Origin: Sphingomonas sp.
Lineage (GTDB): Bacteria > Pseudomonadota > Alphaproteobacteria > Sphingomonadales > Sphingomonadaceae
NCBI RefSeq assembly: GCF_019635455.1
Contig: NZ_JAHBZJ010000010.1
Coordinates: 94,257-158,256 of the forward strand
Direction: 5' to 3'
Length of the DNA stretch: 64,000 nt
Part shown: one piece after another, positions 7,966 through 16,942 of the stretch
Layout of the letters: each line of letters begins with the position of its first letter
How positions within the stretch are numbered: position 1 is the first letter of the stretch
Notes under the pieces: model-generated
What the model saw: the letters and a program-made list of their open reading frames with translations, nothing else
What the model was told of the DNA's origin: nothing
Database searches by the model: none
Translations under genes and position numbers: made by a program

Positions 7966-10572
7966 TTACAACGTCCGCTCGCGCATCTCGACCTCGAAGG
8001 TTTCGAGATAGTCGCCCGGCTTGATGTCGGTGAAGTTCTGGCTGAACGTCACGCCGCATTCCAGGCCCGCGCGCACTTCGGCGACGTCGTCCTTGAACCG
8101 GCGCAGCGAAGCGATTTCACCCTGGTAGATGATGACGTCGTCCCGCGTGATGCGCGCCTTGAGCGCCTTGCGGATAAAGCCTTCGACCACCAGCAGACCC
8201 GCCGCCTTGCCGTGCTTGCCGGCCGAGAAGACCTCGCGGATTTCGGCACGGCCGACGACCGTCTCGAACGCTTCGGGACCCAGTTCGCCCGCCATGCCGG
8301 CGCGGATTTCGTCGGTCAGATCGTAGATCACGTCATAATATTTGAGCGCGACCTTCTGCCGCTCGGCGATTTCGCGCGCCTTGGCGTTGGGGCGGACGTT
8401 AAAGCCGATGATCGGCGCGCCCGATGCCGCCGCCAGCGTCACGTCGCTTTCGGTGATGCCGCCGACGCCCGAATGCAGGATGCGCACCTTGATCTCGTCG
8501 GTCGAGATCTTGTTGAGCGATCCCACGATCGCCTCGACCGATCCTTGCGTATCGGCCTTGACCACCAGCGGGTATTCGATCGCCTGCTTGGCCTGTAGCG
8601 CCGAGAACATGCTCTCGAGGCTGGCCGGCGCCTGGGTCGTGCGCTTTTCGAGCAGCACGCCCTGACGATATTCGGCGACTTCGCGCGCGCGCGTCTCGTT
8701 CTCGACCACCTGGAGCAGGTCGCCCGCCATCGGCACGCCCGACAGGCCCAGCACCTCGACCGGGACCGAGGGGCCGGCTTCCTTTACCTGGCGCCCCTTG
8801 TCATCGACCAGCGCGCGGACCTTGCCGCTCTCCGCCCCGACGACGAAACTGTCGCCGACACGCAGCGTGCCGCGGCTGACGAGGATCGTCGCCACCGGGC
8901 CACGGCCCTTGTCCAGCTTCGCCTCGACCACATGGCCTTCGGCGGCGCGATCCGGATTGGCGGTAAGTTCGAGCAGTTCGGCCTGAAGCTGGATCTTCTC
9001 GATCAGGTCGTCCAGGCCGGTCTTCTTGAGCGCGGACACTTCGACATCCTGCGTCTCGCCGCCCATGTCCTCGACGATCACCTCATGCTCCAGCAGGCGC
9101 TCGCGCACCCGCTTCGGATTCGCCTCTGGCTTGTCGATCTTGTTGATCGCGACGATCATCGGCACGCCGGCCGCCTTGGTATGATTGATCGCCTCGATCG
9201 TCTGGGGCATCAGCCCGTCGTCGGCGGCGACCACCAGCACGACGATATCGGTGACGTTCGCGCCGCGCGCGCGCATCTCCGTAAACGCCTCGTGGCCCGG
9301 CGTGTCGAGGAAGGTGATCTTCGACTTGTCCTTCTGCGCGACCTGATAGGCGCCGATATGCTGGGTGATGCCGCCGGCCTCGCCGCGCACCACATCGGTG
9401 CCGCGCAGCGCGTCAAGCAGGCTGGTCTTGCCGTGATCGACATGGCCCATGATCGTGACGACGGGCGGACGCGGCTTGAGCGAGTCCTCGGCATCGGTTT
9501 CGGTGTCGAGCGTCAGGTCGATGTCGCTGTCGCTGACGCGCACGATGTTATGGCCGAATTCGGTCACCAGCAGCTCGGCCGTATCCTGGTCGATCGACTG
9601 GGTCAGGGTGACCGGCATGCCCATCTTGAACAGCGCCTTCACCAGATCCGCGCCCTTTTCGGCCATGCGGTTGGCAAGTTCCTGCACGGTGATCGTCTCG
9701 GGAACCTTGACGTCGCGGACCTGCTTGGCCTGCGGCTCGCGCGGGCCGGAATGGCGACGCTGCTCCTTTTCACGTGCGCGCTTCAGCGCGGCGAGGCTGC
9801 GCGCGCGCGCACCTTCGTCGCCGCCCAGCGCGCGGTTGACGGTCAGCTTGCCGCCACGGCGTTCGTCGCCCTTCCGGTCGCGCTGCTGCGGCTTGGACGG
9901 TTCGGCCCGCTTGGGCGCACCGGCGCCGCCGGCTCCACCGCCGCCGCCGGTCTTGGGCGCGGCCAGATTGGGTTCGGGGCGCGGCGCGGCCGGGCGCGGA
10001 ATTTCGGGGCGCTGCACCGGCGTGAACTGGCGCGGCGCCGGCCGACCCGGATCGAGCTGAAGACCGACCGGTTCGGGTGCGGACGGCGCCGGCGCGGCGG
10101 GCGCGGGCGCCGGTTCCGGCTCGGGCGCCTTCTTCGCGCTTTCCTTGGGCGCCTTGGCGGCTTCCGCCTCGGCCTTCGCGCGCTCCTCGGCGCGGCGCTT
10201 CTCTTCCTCGGCGGCCTCGGCGCGCTCGCGTTCCTCGCGGCGGCGCGCTTCCTCGGCGAGCTGGAGGCGCTGCTCCTCGGCCTCGCGCAGCAGGCGTGCC
10301 TGGCGCTCCTGCGCGGTTTCACCGGCGGGCGCGGCCGGACGCGGCTTGGCGGCCGGAGCGGGCGGCGGCGGCGGGGGAGGCGGCGGCGCGGCCTCTTCCT
10401 GCGGTGCTGCGGTCTGCGGACCCAGTACGCGGCGGCGCTTCACCTCGACCACGACGGTGTTCGAGCGCCCGTGGCTGAAGCTCTGCTTCACCTTGCCGGT
10501 CTCGACCGTGCGCTTCAGCCCCAGCGGCTGGCGCATCCCGAGTTTCGGCTTTTCGTTTTCGGTATCGCTCAA
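7966..10572 (-). CDS. infB: Translation initiation factor IF-2
   Basis: GTPase that brings fMet-tRNA to the 30S subunit. 868 residues from a TTG start at 10572 (then [11 protein letters not shown], followed by the family block [19 protein letters not shown]). An upstream extension to 10704 is open but lies inside the YlxR gene. The N-terminal third is a low-complexity Ala/Glu/Arg and Pro/Ala linker. G1 is GHVDHGKT at about 374-381; DTPGHEAF and NKIDKPEA (NKID) follow, then domain II and the C-terminal fMet-tRNA-binding domain. It starts 4 bp after the ylxR stop, so translation is probably coupled. Confidence 0.98.
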   Translation of the reverse strand: MSDTENEKPKLGMRQPLGLKRTVETGKVKQSFSHGRSNTVVVEVKRRRVLGPQTAAPQEEAAPPPPPPPPPAPAAKPRPAAPAGETAQERQARLLREAEEQRLQLAEEARRREERERAEAAEEEKRRAEERAKAEAEAAKAPKESAKKAPEPEPAPAPAAPAPSAPEPVGLQLDPGRPAPRQFTPVQRPEIPRPAAPRPEPNLAAPKTGGGGGAGGAGAPKRAEPSKPQQRDRKGDERRGGKLTVNRALGGDEGARARSLAALKRAREKEQRRHSGPREPQAKQVRDVKVPETITVQELANRMAEKGADLVKALFKMGMPVTLTQSIDQDTAELLVTEFGHNIVRVSDSDIDLTLDTETDAEDSLKPRPPVVTIMGHVDHGKTSLLDALRGTDVVRGEAGGITQHIGAYQVAQKDKSKITFLDTPGHEAFTEMRARGANVTDIVVLVVAADDGLMPQTIEAINHTKAAGVPMIVAINKIDKPEANPKRVRERLLEHEVIVEDMGGETQDVEVSALKKTGLDDLIEKIQLQAELLELTANPDRAAEGHVVEAKLDKGRGPVATILVSRGTLRVGDSFVVGAESGKVRALVDDKGRQVKEAGPSVPVEVLGLSGVPMAGDLLQVVENETRAREVAEYRQGVLLEKRTTQAPASLESMFSALQAKQAIEYPLVVKADTQGSVEAIVGSLNKISTDEIKVRILHSGVGGITESDVTLAAASGAPIIGFNVRPNAKAREIAERQKVALKYYDVIYDLTDEIRAGMAGELGPEAFETVVGRAEIREVFSAGKHGKAAGLLVVEGFIRKALKARITRDDVIIYQGEIASLRRFKDDVAEVRAGLECGVTFSQNFTDIKPGDYLETFEVEMRERTL

Positions 10573-10576
10573 GTCT

Positions 10577-11269
10577 CTATCCCGTTCGTTCGTCGTTTTC
10601 GTGTCGCGTGCCGCCGGAAGCGCCCGATGCGCCTTGCGAGCCTGTTGCGCAAGGCTTGGAGGGCGAATCGGGTCCGATAAATCGCAGCCAACGGTCGAGC
10701 GCATCGCGCACCCGGGCAGCTGCTCTGGCGTCGGTCAGGCCAACATGTACCACATTTTCGCGGCCAAGGGCCAAGGACAATATGGTGCGATCGACCGGCA
10801 ATGTGAAGCCCGTCTCCCCGCTTCCCTCGCGGTCGGCGCCGACCCGCATCGCCTGGGCGAGCTTGCGGCTGCCGTCCGCGCCCGCATCGGCGGCGTGGAG
10901 AAGCAGATGGAGCTTGCCCGCGCGCGCGGCGGTTTCGATCCGTTCGCCCCCGACGATCAGATGCCCCGCCTTTGCCTCCAGCCCCAGCCGGTCGAGCGCC
11001 GCGCGCCGCAGATGTTCCGCGATCCGGTCGCCCAGATCGTCGGGAATGCGCAGGTCCTGCGTTTTGAACGCCCGCGCCAGCGCGCCGCGCAGCTTTTTGG
11101 CGCTGGCGTCGAGCTCGGCGCGATCGACACCGATCCACGCGCCACGGCCCGGCGCCTTGGCACGGACATCGGGCAGCACCTCGCCGTCGGGGGACAGGGC
11201 CAGGCGGATCAGCCCCTCGCGCGGGGCCTCCTCACGCGAAAGGATACAGGTGCGGATCGCGTCGCTCAT
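10577..11269 (-). CDS. ylxR: YlxR-family RNA-binding protein with L7Ae-like domain (DUF448)
   Basis: Nucleic-acid-binding protein of the nusA-infB operon. Residues about 3-80 form the YlxR/DUF448 domain: RTCILSREEAPREGLIRLALSP and GRGAWIGVD replace the usual RTC...GRGA(Y/W) pattern. The remaining part (LGLEAKAGHLIVGGERIE...KLHLLLHAADA) matches the L7Ae/L30e-like fold commonly fused in Alphaproteobacteria. YlxR proteins are linked to RNase P regulation and nucleoid-associated control in other bacteria. 230 residues; position between nusA and infB is canonical. Confidence 0.92.
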   Translation of the reverse strand: MSDAIRTCILSREEAPREGLIRLALSPDGEVLPDVRAKAPGRGAWIGVDRAELDASAKKLRGALARAFKTQDLRIPDDLGDRIAEHLRRAALDRLGLEAKAGHLIVGGERIETAARAGKLHLLLHAADAGADGSRKLAQAMRVGADREGSGETGFTLPVDRTILSLALGRENVVHVGLTDARAAARVRDALDRWLRFIGPDSPSKPCATGSQGASGASGGTRHENDERTG

Positions 11270-11400
11270 CTGCGCGCCTCCCGCCCGGTTCCGTCATGCC
11301 GGAGATATTCGGGCGCCCGCAGCGCGGCGCGCGGCGACGGACGCGACCGCGCGGAACGGGTCCACGCAATCGCTCCGTCGATGCGACGCGGCGGGGCGCC

Positions 11401-11424
11401 CCCCGGAGCACGTCCGGGGTGACG
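11401..11424. repeat. Short palindromic intergenic repeat
   Basis: CCCCGGA-GCACG-TCCGGGG followed by TGACG in the nusA-ylxR spacer (180 bp). The same hairpin-plus-GTGACG theme appears in the larger elements at 4201 and 57131, so this is probably a degenerate copy of that family. It would form a hairpin in the operon mRNA. Confidence 0.6.
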
Positions 11425-11449
11425 GCCGATGAGCTTCAGTCGGCGCGGT

Positions 11450-13093
11450 TCATTGTTCGGAGTCCGCAACAGCGTCCTCCCCACCGGCCGAACCGGCTTC
11501 TGCGTCCGCGGCCGGCTCGTCGTCGAACCAGTGGGCGCGGGCGGCCATGATGATCTCGTTGCCCTGCTCCTCGCTCAGGCCATATTCGCCCAGAACGCCG
11601 CCCTTGTCCGCCTCGCGCACCGGCGCGGCGGGGCCGTCGCCACGGCGGCGCGGCTCGGGACGCTTCTTGGCGATCAGCTCGTCGGTCGCCAGATCGGCGA
11701 GATCGTCGAGCGTGCGGATCCCCGCCTTGCCCAGCGTGACCAGCATCGCTTCGGTCATGTACGGCATGGTCGCCAGATCGTCCTCGACGCCGAGCGAGCG
11801 ACGCAGTTCGCGATTGGCCTCCTCGCGACGTTCCAGCGCTTCGGCGGCGCGATTCTGAAGCTCCTGACCCAGATCCTCGTCGAACCCCTCGATCGAGGCG
11901 ATCTCGTCGAGCTCGACATAGGCCACTTCCTCAAGCGTGCTGAAGCCTTCGGCGACCAGCAGCTGCGCCAGCGTCTCGTCCACGTCCAGCTCGTTCTGGA
12001 ACATCTCGCTGTTGGCGACGAATTCCGCCTGACGCTTCTCGCTCGAATCGGTTTCGGTCAGGATATCGATCGCCTTGCCGGTCAGCTGGCTGGCTAGGCG
12101 GACATTCTGGCCGCGACGACCGATGGCCAGGCTCAACTGGTCGTCGGGGACCACCACCTCGATGCGATCGTCCTCCTCGTCGATCACCACGCGCGCGACA
12201 TTGGCCGGCTGCAACGCGTTGACGACGAAGGTCGCGGTGTCCGGCGACCAGGGGATGATGTCGATCTTTTCGCCCTGCATCTCCTGCACGACCGCCTGGA
12301 CGCGGCTGCCCTTCATGCCGACGCACGCGCCGACCGGATCGATCGATCCGTCATGGCTGATGACGCCGATCTTCGCACGGCTGCCCGGATCGCGGGCGGC
12401 GGCCTTGATCTCGATGATGCCGTCGTAGATTTCGGGGACTTCCTGCGCGAACAGCTTCTTCATGAAATCGGGATGCGCGCGGCTCAGGAATATCTGCGGG
12501 CCGCGCGTTTCGCGCACCACCTTCAGGATCAGGCTGCGGATGCGGTCGCCGACGCGCACCACTTCGCGCGGGATCTGCGCGTCGCGGCGGATGACGCCTT
12601 CGGCACGGCCCAGATCGACGACGACATGGCCGAACTCGACCCGCTTGACGACGCCGGTGATGATCTCGCCCTGGCGATCCTTGAACTCTTCATATTGCCG
12701 CTCGCGCTCGGCATCGCGGACCTTCTGGAAGATGATCTGCTTGCTGGCCTGCGCCTGGATACGGCCGAATTCGATCGGCGGCAGCGGATCGACGATGAAG
12801 TCGCCGACGCCGGCGCCCGCCTGGAGCTTCTGGGCGTCCTTGACGCTCACCTGCTTGAAATAATCATCGACCGCCTCGACCACCTCGACGACGCGCCACA
12901 GGCGCAGGTCGCCGGTATTGGGATCGAGCTTCGCGCGGATATCGTTCTCGACACCATAGCGGTTCTTGGCGGCACGCTCGATCGCGTCCTCCATCGCCTC
13001 GATCACGATCGCCTTGTCGATCATCTTCTCAGATGCCACCGAATTGGCGATGGCGATCAGCTCGGCCTTGTTGGCGGAAATGGCGGTGGCCAT
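11450..13093 (-). CDS. nusA: Transcription termination/antitermination factor NusA
   Basis: RNA-polymerase-binding elongation factor affecting pausing, termination and antitermination. 547 residues: N-terminal polymerase-binding domain (1-125), S1 (about 130-200, GEIITGVVKRVEFGHVVVDLG), two KH domains (about 230-350, GACVGMKGSRV and LAIGRRGQNVRLA) and C-terminal helix-hairpin-helix repeats (about 370-510, LLVAEGFSTLEEVAYV and LGKAGIRTLDDLADLA). An acidic tail ends in AVADSEQ. The ATG overlaps the rimP stop by one base. Confidence 0.98.
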   Translation of the reverse strand: MATAISANKAELIAIANSVASEKMIDKAIVIEAMEDAIERAAKNRYGVENDIRAKLDPNTGDLRLWRVVEVVEAVDDYFKQVSVKDAQKLQAGAGVGDFIVDPLPPIEFGRIQAQASKQIIFQKVRDAERERQYEEFKDRQGEIITGVVKRVEFGHVVVDLGRAEGVIRRDAQIPREVVRVGDRIRSLILKVVRETRGPQIFLSRAHPDFMKKLFAQEVPEIYDGIIEIKAAARDPGSRAKIGVISHDGSIDPVGACVGMKGSRVQAVVQEMQGEKIDIIPWSPDTATFVVNALQPANVARVVIDEEDDRIEVVVPDDQLSLAIGRRGQNVRLASQLTGKAIDILTETDSSEKRQAEFVANSEMFQNELDVDETLAQLLVAEGFSTLEEVAYVELDEIASIEGFDEDLGQELQNRAAEALERREEANRELRRSLGVEDDLATMPYMTEAMLVTLGKAGIRTLDDLADLATDELIAKKRPEPRRRGDGPAAPVREADKGGVLGEYGLSEEQGNEIIMAARAHWFDDEPAADAEAGSAGGEDAVADSEQ

Positions 13094-13644
13094 CAGTCCT
13101 GTTCCTCTGCTTCGAATTCGTCTGCGCCCTCGGTAGAGAGGGGCTTGGTTGCGGCGATCAGCCGATCGGTAATCACGAGCTTGGCATCCTCGATCCTGTC
13201 GAACGGCACAAAATGGGTGACGCCCTGCGCGTCGGTGATCGAGACCAAATTGCCCTTGGGTTCAATGCCGGCCAGATCGCCCTTGAACTGTTTGCGCCCG
13301 TCGATCTTCTCGACCAGCGTGATGCGGGCCTCATGCCCCTTCCAGTCCTCGAAATCCTGAAGACGGGTCAGCGGCCGGTCGATCCCGGGCGAGCTGACCT
13401 CCAGCCGATAGGCATGGTCGATCGGGTCCTTGCCCGCCGCCTCCAGCTCGTCCATCCGGTCCGAGATGCGGCGCGAGAGATCGGCGCAATCGTCGATCGT
13501 CAGCTGACGCGTGTCCGGGCGCTCCGCCATCACCTGTAGTGTCCGATCGCTGGCACCGCCGAACATCTTCACCCGCACCAGATCGAAGCCGAGCGCGCGC
13601 GCCTCCGGCTCGACGATATGGGTAAGGGCAGCCATGTCGGCCAA
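13093..13644 (-). CDS. rimP: Ribosome maturation factor RimP
   Basis: Needed for 30S subunit assembly. The core motifs are IVEPEARALGFDLVRVKMFGG at the N-terminus, YRLEVSSPGIDRPLTR in the middle and VTHFVPFDRIEDAKLVITD in the Sm-like C-terminal domain. I chose the TTG at 13644 (183 residues) because GGAG lies 8 nt upstream. The ATG at 13635 (MAALTHIV) has no ribosome site at useful distance but cannot be excluded. First gene of the nusA-infB cluster. Confidence 0.94.
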   Translation of the reverse strand: MADMAALTHIVEPEARALGFDLVRVKMFGGASDRTLQVMAERPDTRQLTIDDCADLSRRISDRMDELEAAGKDPIDHAYRLEVSSPGIDRPLTRLQDFEDWKGHEARITLVEKIDGRKQFKGDLAGIEPKGNLVSITDAQGVTHFVPFDRIEDAKLVITDRLIAATKPLSTEGADEFEAEEQD

Positions 13645-13738
13645 CGGCAAAACTCCACAAGGACACCGGATACGCCTCATCGCCGCCGAACCCCTGGGGG
13701 CCGGCCTCGGCAAGGTTTCCAATGTCGAGAACAATGTT

Positions 13739-13767
13739 CCTATAGGCGCTCCGCAACGTCACGGCAA
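13739..13767 (-). promoter_or_regulatory. Candidate sigma-70 promoter of the rimP-nusA-infB cluster
   Basis: Minus strand: -35 TTGCCG (13767-13762), 17-bp spacer, -10 TATAGG (13744-13739), which would give a leader of roughly 90 nt before rimP. Directly after the -10 lies GAACATTGTTC, an 11-bp inverted repeat over the expected start site. Seen by eye; not proven. Confidence 0.45.
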
Positions 13768-13857
13768 GCCGTTAAGCGGCGGGCTTTGCCCGTTGTGCAT
13801 CGGCGTGCAACATCCCGCATGCCGGCGCGTTGCCCCGCCATGTTCACGGAGACCCTC

Positions 13858-14988
13858 ATGCGACTGTTCCCCGCCGCCCTCGCCTGCGCCACCCTGATCG
13901 CCTGCACCGGCGCCGCGCCCGGCACCCCGCCCCGGGGCGAGACGCGCGAGGGGGCGCCGTTCAGGGTGACCCCGGTCGCGGATTTCGATTCGCCCTGGGC
14001 GATGACCTTCCTGCCCGACCGGCGGATGCTGGTGACCGAAAAGGACGGGCGGCTGTTGCTGCTGGGCGCCGATGGAAAGACCCGCCACGTCCTGGCGACG
14101 GTGGACGTCATGGCGGACGGACAGGGCGGGCTGATGGACGTCGTTCTCCATCCCGGTTTCGCGACGAATCACCTGGTCTATTTCAGCTATTCCGCGACCG
14201 ATAGCGACGGGCGGAAGGGCGTGGTGCTGGCGCGCGGGACATTCGAGGACGGTCCCCGGCCGAAACTCGGTGCCATCAAGCAAGTGTTCCGCGCCGATCC
14301 CTTTGTCGAGGGGAACGGCCATTTTTCCGGCCGGATCGCCTTTTCGCCGGACGGCCGATATCTGTTCTTCACCAATGGCGAGCGGCAGAAATTCGATCCG
14401 GCGCAGGACCCGAAGGCGACGCTGGGCAAGGTGCTGCGGCTGACCCCCGACGGAAAGCCGGCGGGCGATCCCGGCCTGACCGCCAGGGGCTTTCACCCGG
14501 CCATCTGGTCCTATGGCCATCGCAACCTGCTCGGCATCGCGTTCGACCGTGCCGGCAATCTGTGGGAGCAGGAGATGGGGCCGAAGGGCGGCGACGAGGT
14601 GAACCTCATCCTGCCGGGGCGCAATTACGGCTATCCGCTGGTGTCGGACGGCGACCATTATGACGGCCGCCCGATCCCGCGGCACAGCACCCGCCCCGAT
14701 CTGGAGGCGCCGAAACTATCCTGGAACCCGGTGATCTCGCCCGGCGGGCTGATCGTCTATTCGGGCGACATGTTTCCGCAATGGAAGGGCGACCTGTTCA
14801 TCGGCGGGCTTTCCAGCCAGTCGCTGGTCCGCGTCGATCTCGACGGCACCACCGCGAGGAAGGGGGACCAATGGCCGATGGGCGCGCGAATCCGCGAGGT
14901 CGAACAGGGGCCGGACGGCGCGCTGTGGCTGCTGGAGGATGGCGGGCGCGGGTCGCAGGGGCGCCTGCTGAAGCTGACCCCGCCCTGA
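13858..14988 (+). CDS. PQQ-dependent aldose-sugar-dehydrogenase-type lipoprotein
   Basis: Six-bladed beta-propeller of the soluble glucose/aldose sugar dehydrogenase family (GSDH/YliI-like), which oxidises sugars with PQQ in the periplasm. 376 residues. The start at 13858 follows GGAG by 6 nt; an upstream ATG at 13840 is possible. The N-terminus has a lipobox (TLIAC), so it is probably membrane-anchored. Propeller blocks: LDSPWAMTFLP-like FDSPWAMTFLPDRRMLVTEKDG, GGLMDVVLHPGF, HFSGRIAFSPDG, YGHRNLLGIAFD and GGDEVNLILPGRNYGYP. It is divergent from rimP and meets the thioesterase gene tail-to-tail 3 bp away. The exact substrate is unknown. Confidence 0.9.
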   Translation: MRLFPAALACATLIACTGAAPGTPPRGETREGAPFRVTPVADFDSPWAMTFLPDRRMLVTEKDGRLLLLGADGKTRHVLATVDVMADGQGGLMDVVLHPGFATNHLVYFSYSATDSDGRKGVVLARGTFEDGPRPKLGAIKQVFRADPFVEGNGHFSGRIAFSPDGRYLFFTNGERQKFDPAQDPKATLGKVLRLTPDGKPAGDPGLTARGFHPAIWSYGHRNLLGIAFDRAGNLWEQEMGPKGGDEVNLILPGRNYGYPLVSDGDHYDGRPIPRHSTRPDLEAPKLSWNPVISPGGLIVYSGDMFPQWKGDLFIGGLSSQSLVRVDLDGTTARKGDQWPMGARIREVEQGPDGALWLLEDGGRGSQGRLLKLTPP

Positions 14989-14991
14989 CGT

Positions 14992-15372
14992 TCAGGCGAG
15001 CAGGAAGTGCATCCGCGCCGCCGCGACCGGACGATCGCGATCGTCCTGCCATGCCACCGCCTCCACATTGGCGATGCGCGTTCCCAGCCGGGTGACGTGG
15101 CCCTGCGCGCGCGTCACCTTTTCCCGGCCGCCGCGCATGAAATCGACGGTGACGTTGACCGGCTTGACCACCGCCTCGTCCCGCGCCTCTCCCGCCAGCG
15201 CGTGGCGCAGCGCGCTGATCGCCGCGATCTCCAGCAATCCGGCCAGCGCCCCGCCATGCACGAACCCGGGCCGGCCCAGCACCCGCGGGCCGAACGGCAT
15301 CGCCAGCACCGGCGCGCCCGGGCCGGCCTCCAGCTCGATCCCCAGAATCTGCGCATAGGGCGGCAGGATCAT
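14992..15372 (-). CDS. PaaI-family hotdog thioesterase (downstream copy)
   Basis: Predicted acyl-CoA thioesterase, 126 residues, single hotdog domain. The conserved segment GRPGFVHGGALAGLLEIAA is the hotdog helix with the Gly-Gly signature, followed by VTVDFMRGGREKVTRAQGHV strands and the end WQDDRDRPVAAARMHFLL. Its start overlaps the stop of the upstream hotdog gene by 4 bp, so the two are translationally coupled and may form a heteromer. Substrate unknown; the nearby crotonase suggests acyl-CoA metabolism. Confidence 0.88.
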   Translation of the reverse strand: MILPPYAQILGIELEAGPGAPVLAMPFGPRVLGRPGFVHGGALAGLLEIAAISALRHALAGEARDEAVVKPVNVTVDFMRGGREKVTRAQGHVTRLGTRIANVEAVAWQDDRDRPVAAARMHFLLA

Positions 15373-15806
15373 GCCGGCGCCCCGGTGTACATGAAGGTGC
15401 CGGCAACGTTGGCGATCGGGTCCTGCGCATCGCCATCATGGGCGATGCCGCGCACGAACCCGATCGATCGGGTGACGCGATAGCATTCACCGCGCCCGAA
15501 CACGTCGCATCCCGCCCGTGCCGGGCGAAGATAATCGACCCGCAGATCGAGCGTCGCATGCGGCAGGAAGCTGCCCCGTTTCAGCCACACCGACACACTG
15601 GTCGCCATGTCGAGCAACGCGACGATCGGCCCCGACGCCAGGACGCCGCGCGCGGGATCGCCGATCAGGTCCGACCGAAAGGGAAGCCGCAATTCGCACC
15701 AGTCAGGCCCGTGGGCGACATAGCCGATGTTCAGCAGACCGGCATGCCCGCCCGTGGCGTGCGTGAAAAAGCGTTGGGGGTCAAAGGACAGGGGCGTGGC
15801 GACCAT
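15369..15806 (-). CDS. PaaI-family hotdog thioesterase (upstream copy)
   Basis: 145-residue hotdog protein. Motifs: GYVAHGPDWCELRLPFRSDLIGDP, ASGPIVALLDMATSVSVW (central helix; an Asp follows two Leu at the usual catalytic site), and LRVDYLRPARAGCDVFGRGE. It differs from its downstream partner in length and sequence, so it is not a recent duplicate. No good ribosome site precedes the ATG at 15806. Its promoter must lie within the decayed response-regulator fragment to its right. Confidence 0.88.
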   Translation of the reverse strand: MVATPLSFDPQRFFTHATGGHAGLLNIGYVAHGPDWCELRLPFRSDLIGDPARGVLASGPIVALLDMATSVSVWLKRGSFLPHATLDLRVDYLRPARAGCDVFGRGECYRVTRSIGFVRGIAHDGDAQDPIANVAGTFMYTGAPA

Positions 15807-15826
15807 CGCGGGAGGCGGTAGCGGGC

Positions 15827-16090
15827 GGCGCCGCGCTTCGCAATCGGCGCGTTGGCGCGATTCCCCTGCGCAACCGCGAGTTCGAACTGCTCAGCCATCT
15901 TGCCGCGCACCCGGGCCGCTTCGTCAGCCGATCCCGGCTGCTCGCCGATATCTGGGGGCTGGCCTTCGATCCCGGCACCAATGTGGTGGCGGTCCACATC
16001 TCCAATCTGCGGGCCAAGCTGGACCGGCCGTTCGCCTATTCGATGATCGAGGGTGCGAAGGGACTCGGCTACCGGCTCAATGCGGTCTAG
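15827..16090 (+). pseudogene. Remnant of an OmpR/PhoB-type response regulator (output domain only)
   Basis: A plus-strand frame, closed by TAG at 16088-16090, encodes an almost complete winged-helix DNA-binding domain: IPLRNREFELLSHLAAHPG, VSRSRLLADIWGLAFDPGTN, VVAVHISNLRAKLDRP and EGAKGLGYRLNAV. These match the ends of PhoB/OmpR regulators one for one. Upstream the frame hits a stop at 15764-15766. Between there and the domain no ATG, GTG or TTG occurs, and the receiver domain is absent, because the space is occupied by the divergent thioesterase gene. I read it as a truncated, untranslated relic. A start at a rare codon is the only alternative. Confidence 0.75.
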
Positions 16091-16121
16091 CCTGTCGCAC
16101 CGAACGAGCGAGAGGATGACG

Positions 16122-16907
16122 ATGACCGCACAGCGCGTGACCATTGAGGTGGCGGAGGGGGTCGCCCGCGTACGACTCGATCGCGCCGACAAGCTGAATG
16201 CGCTCGATCCGGCGATGTTCAGCGGCATTGCCGACGCGATCGAGCAGCTGGCGGCGATGCCGGGGCTGCGCGCGGTGGTGCTCACGGGCGCGGGCCGTGC
16301 CTTCTGCGCCGGCCTCGACATGGCGAGCATGGCAGGCGGCGGAAGCGGTCTCGACCTTGGCGCGCGCAGCCATGGCGACGCCAACATCTTTCAGCAGGTC
16401 GCATGGGGCTGGCGCACGCTGCCGGTGCCGGTAATCGCCGCCGTCCATGGCCTGGCATTTGGCGGCGGGTTCCAGATCCTGTCCGGCGCGGACATCCGCA
16501 TCGCCGCGCCGGGAACCCGCTTTTCGATCATGGAGATGAAGTGGGGGATCGTTCCCGACATGGCCGGGTTCGCGCTGTGGCGCACCACCGTGCGGGACGA
16601 CGTGTTGCGCGAACTCACCTACACCGCCCGCGAATTCGACGCGGCGGAGGCAGCCGCGCTGGGCTTCGTCACGCGCATTGCCGAGGATCCGGAGGCCGAC
16701 GCGATGGCGCTCGCGCGGTCGATCGCGGGCCGCAACCCCGATGCGATCCGCGCCGCCAAGCGGCTCGCCAATCTGGCCGCCGACGCCGATGGCGCGACGA
16801 TCCTGCGCGCCGAAAGCGACGAGCAGGCGCGCCTCATGCGGTCACCCAATCAGGTCGAGGCGGTGATGGCCAACATGCAGAAGCGCGCGCCCGTCTTCGC
16901 CGACTGA
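16122..16907 (+). CDS. Enoyl-CoA hydratase/isomerase (crotonase) family protein
   Basis: Crotonase-fold acyl-CoA enzyme, 261 residues. GAGAGG lies 6 nt before the ATG at 16122; an ATG at 16116 abuts it too closely. Residues around GAGRAFCAGLDM form the first oxyanion-hole loop and AVHGLAFGGGFQILSGADIRIA the second. The catalytic region has MEMKWGIVPDMAG, with Asp where many isomerase-type members carry an acid. C-terminal RSPNQVEAVMANMQKRAPVF is typical. Reaction specificity (hydratase, isomerase or other) cannot be fixed from sequence. Confidence 0.9.
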   Translation: MTAQRVTIEVAEGVARVRLDRADKLNALDPAMFSGIADAIEQLAAMPGLRAVVLTGAGRAFCAGLDMASMAGGGSGLDLGARSHGDANIFQQVAWGWRTLPVPVIAAVHGLAFGGGFQILSGADIRIAAPGTRFSIMEMKWGIVPDMAGFALWRTTVRDDVLRELTYTAREFDAAEAAALGFVTRIAEDPEADAMALARSIAGRNPDAIRAAKRLANLAADADGATILRAESDEQARLMRSPNQVEAVMANMQKRAPVFAD

Positions 16908-16942
16908 TCGCGGCGAAGCGGGTGCGCAATACGCGGGCGCGC

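Noticed and set aside
8932..10680. 582-codon plus-strand frame opposite infB
   Set aside because: Leu/Arg/Gly low-complexity product from the mirror of the IF-2 linker; shadow.
10573..10704. N-terminal extension of IF-2
   Set aside because: Lies within the ylxR gene and lacks family similarity; the TTG at 10572 starts the conserved part.
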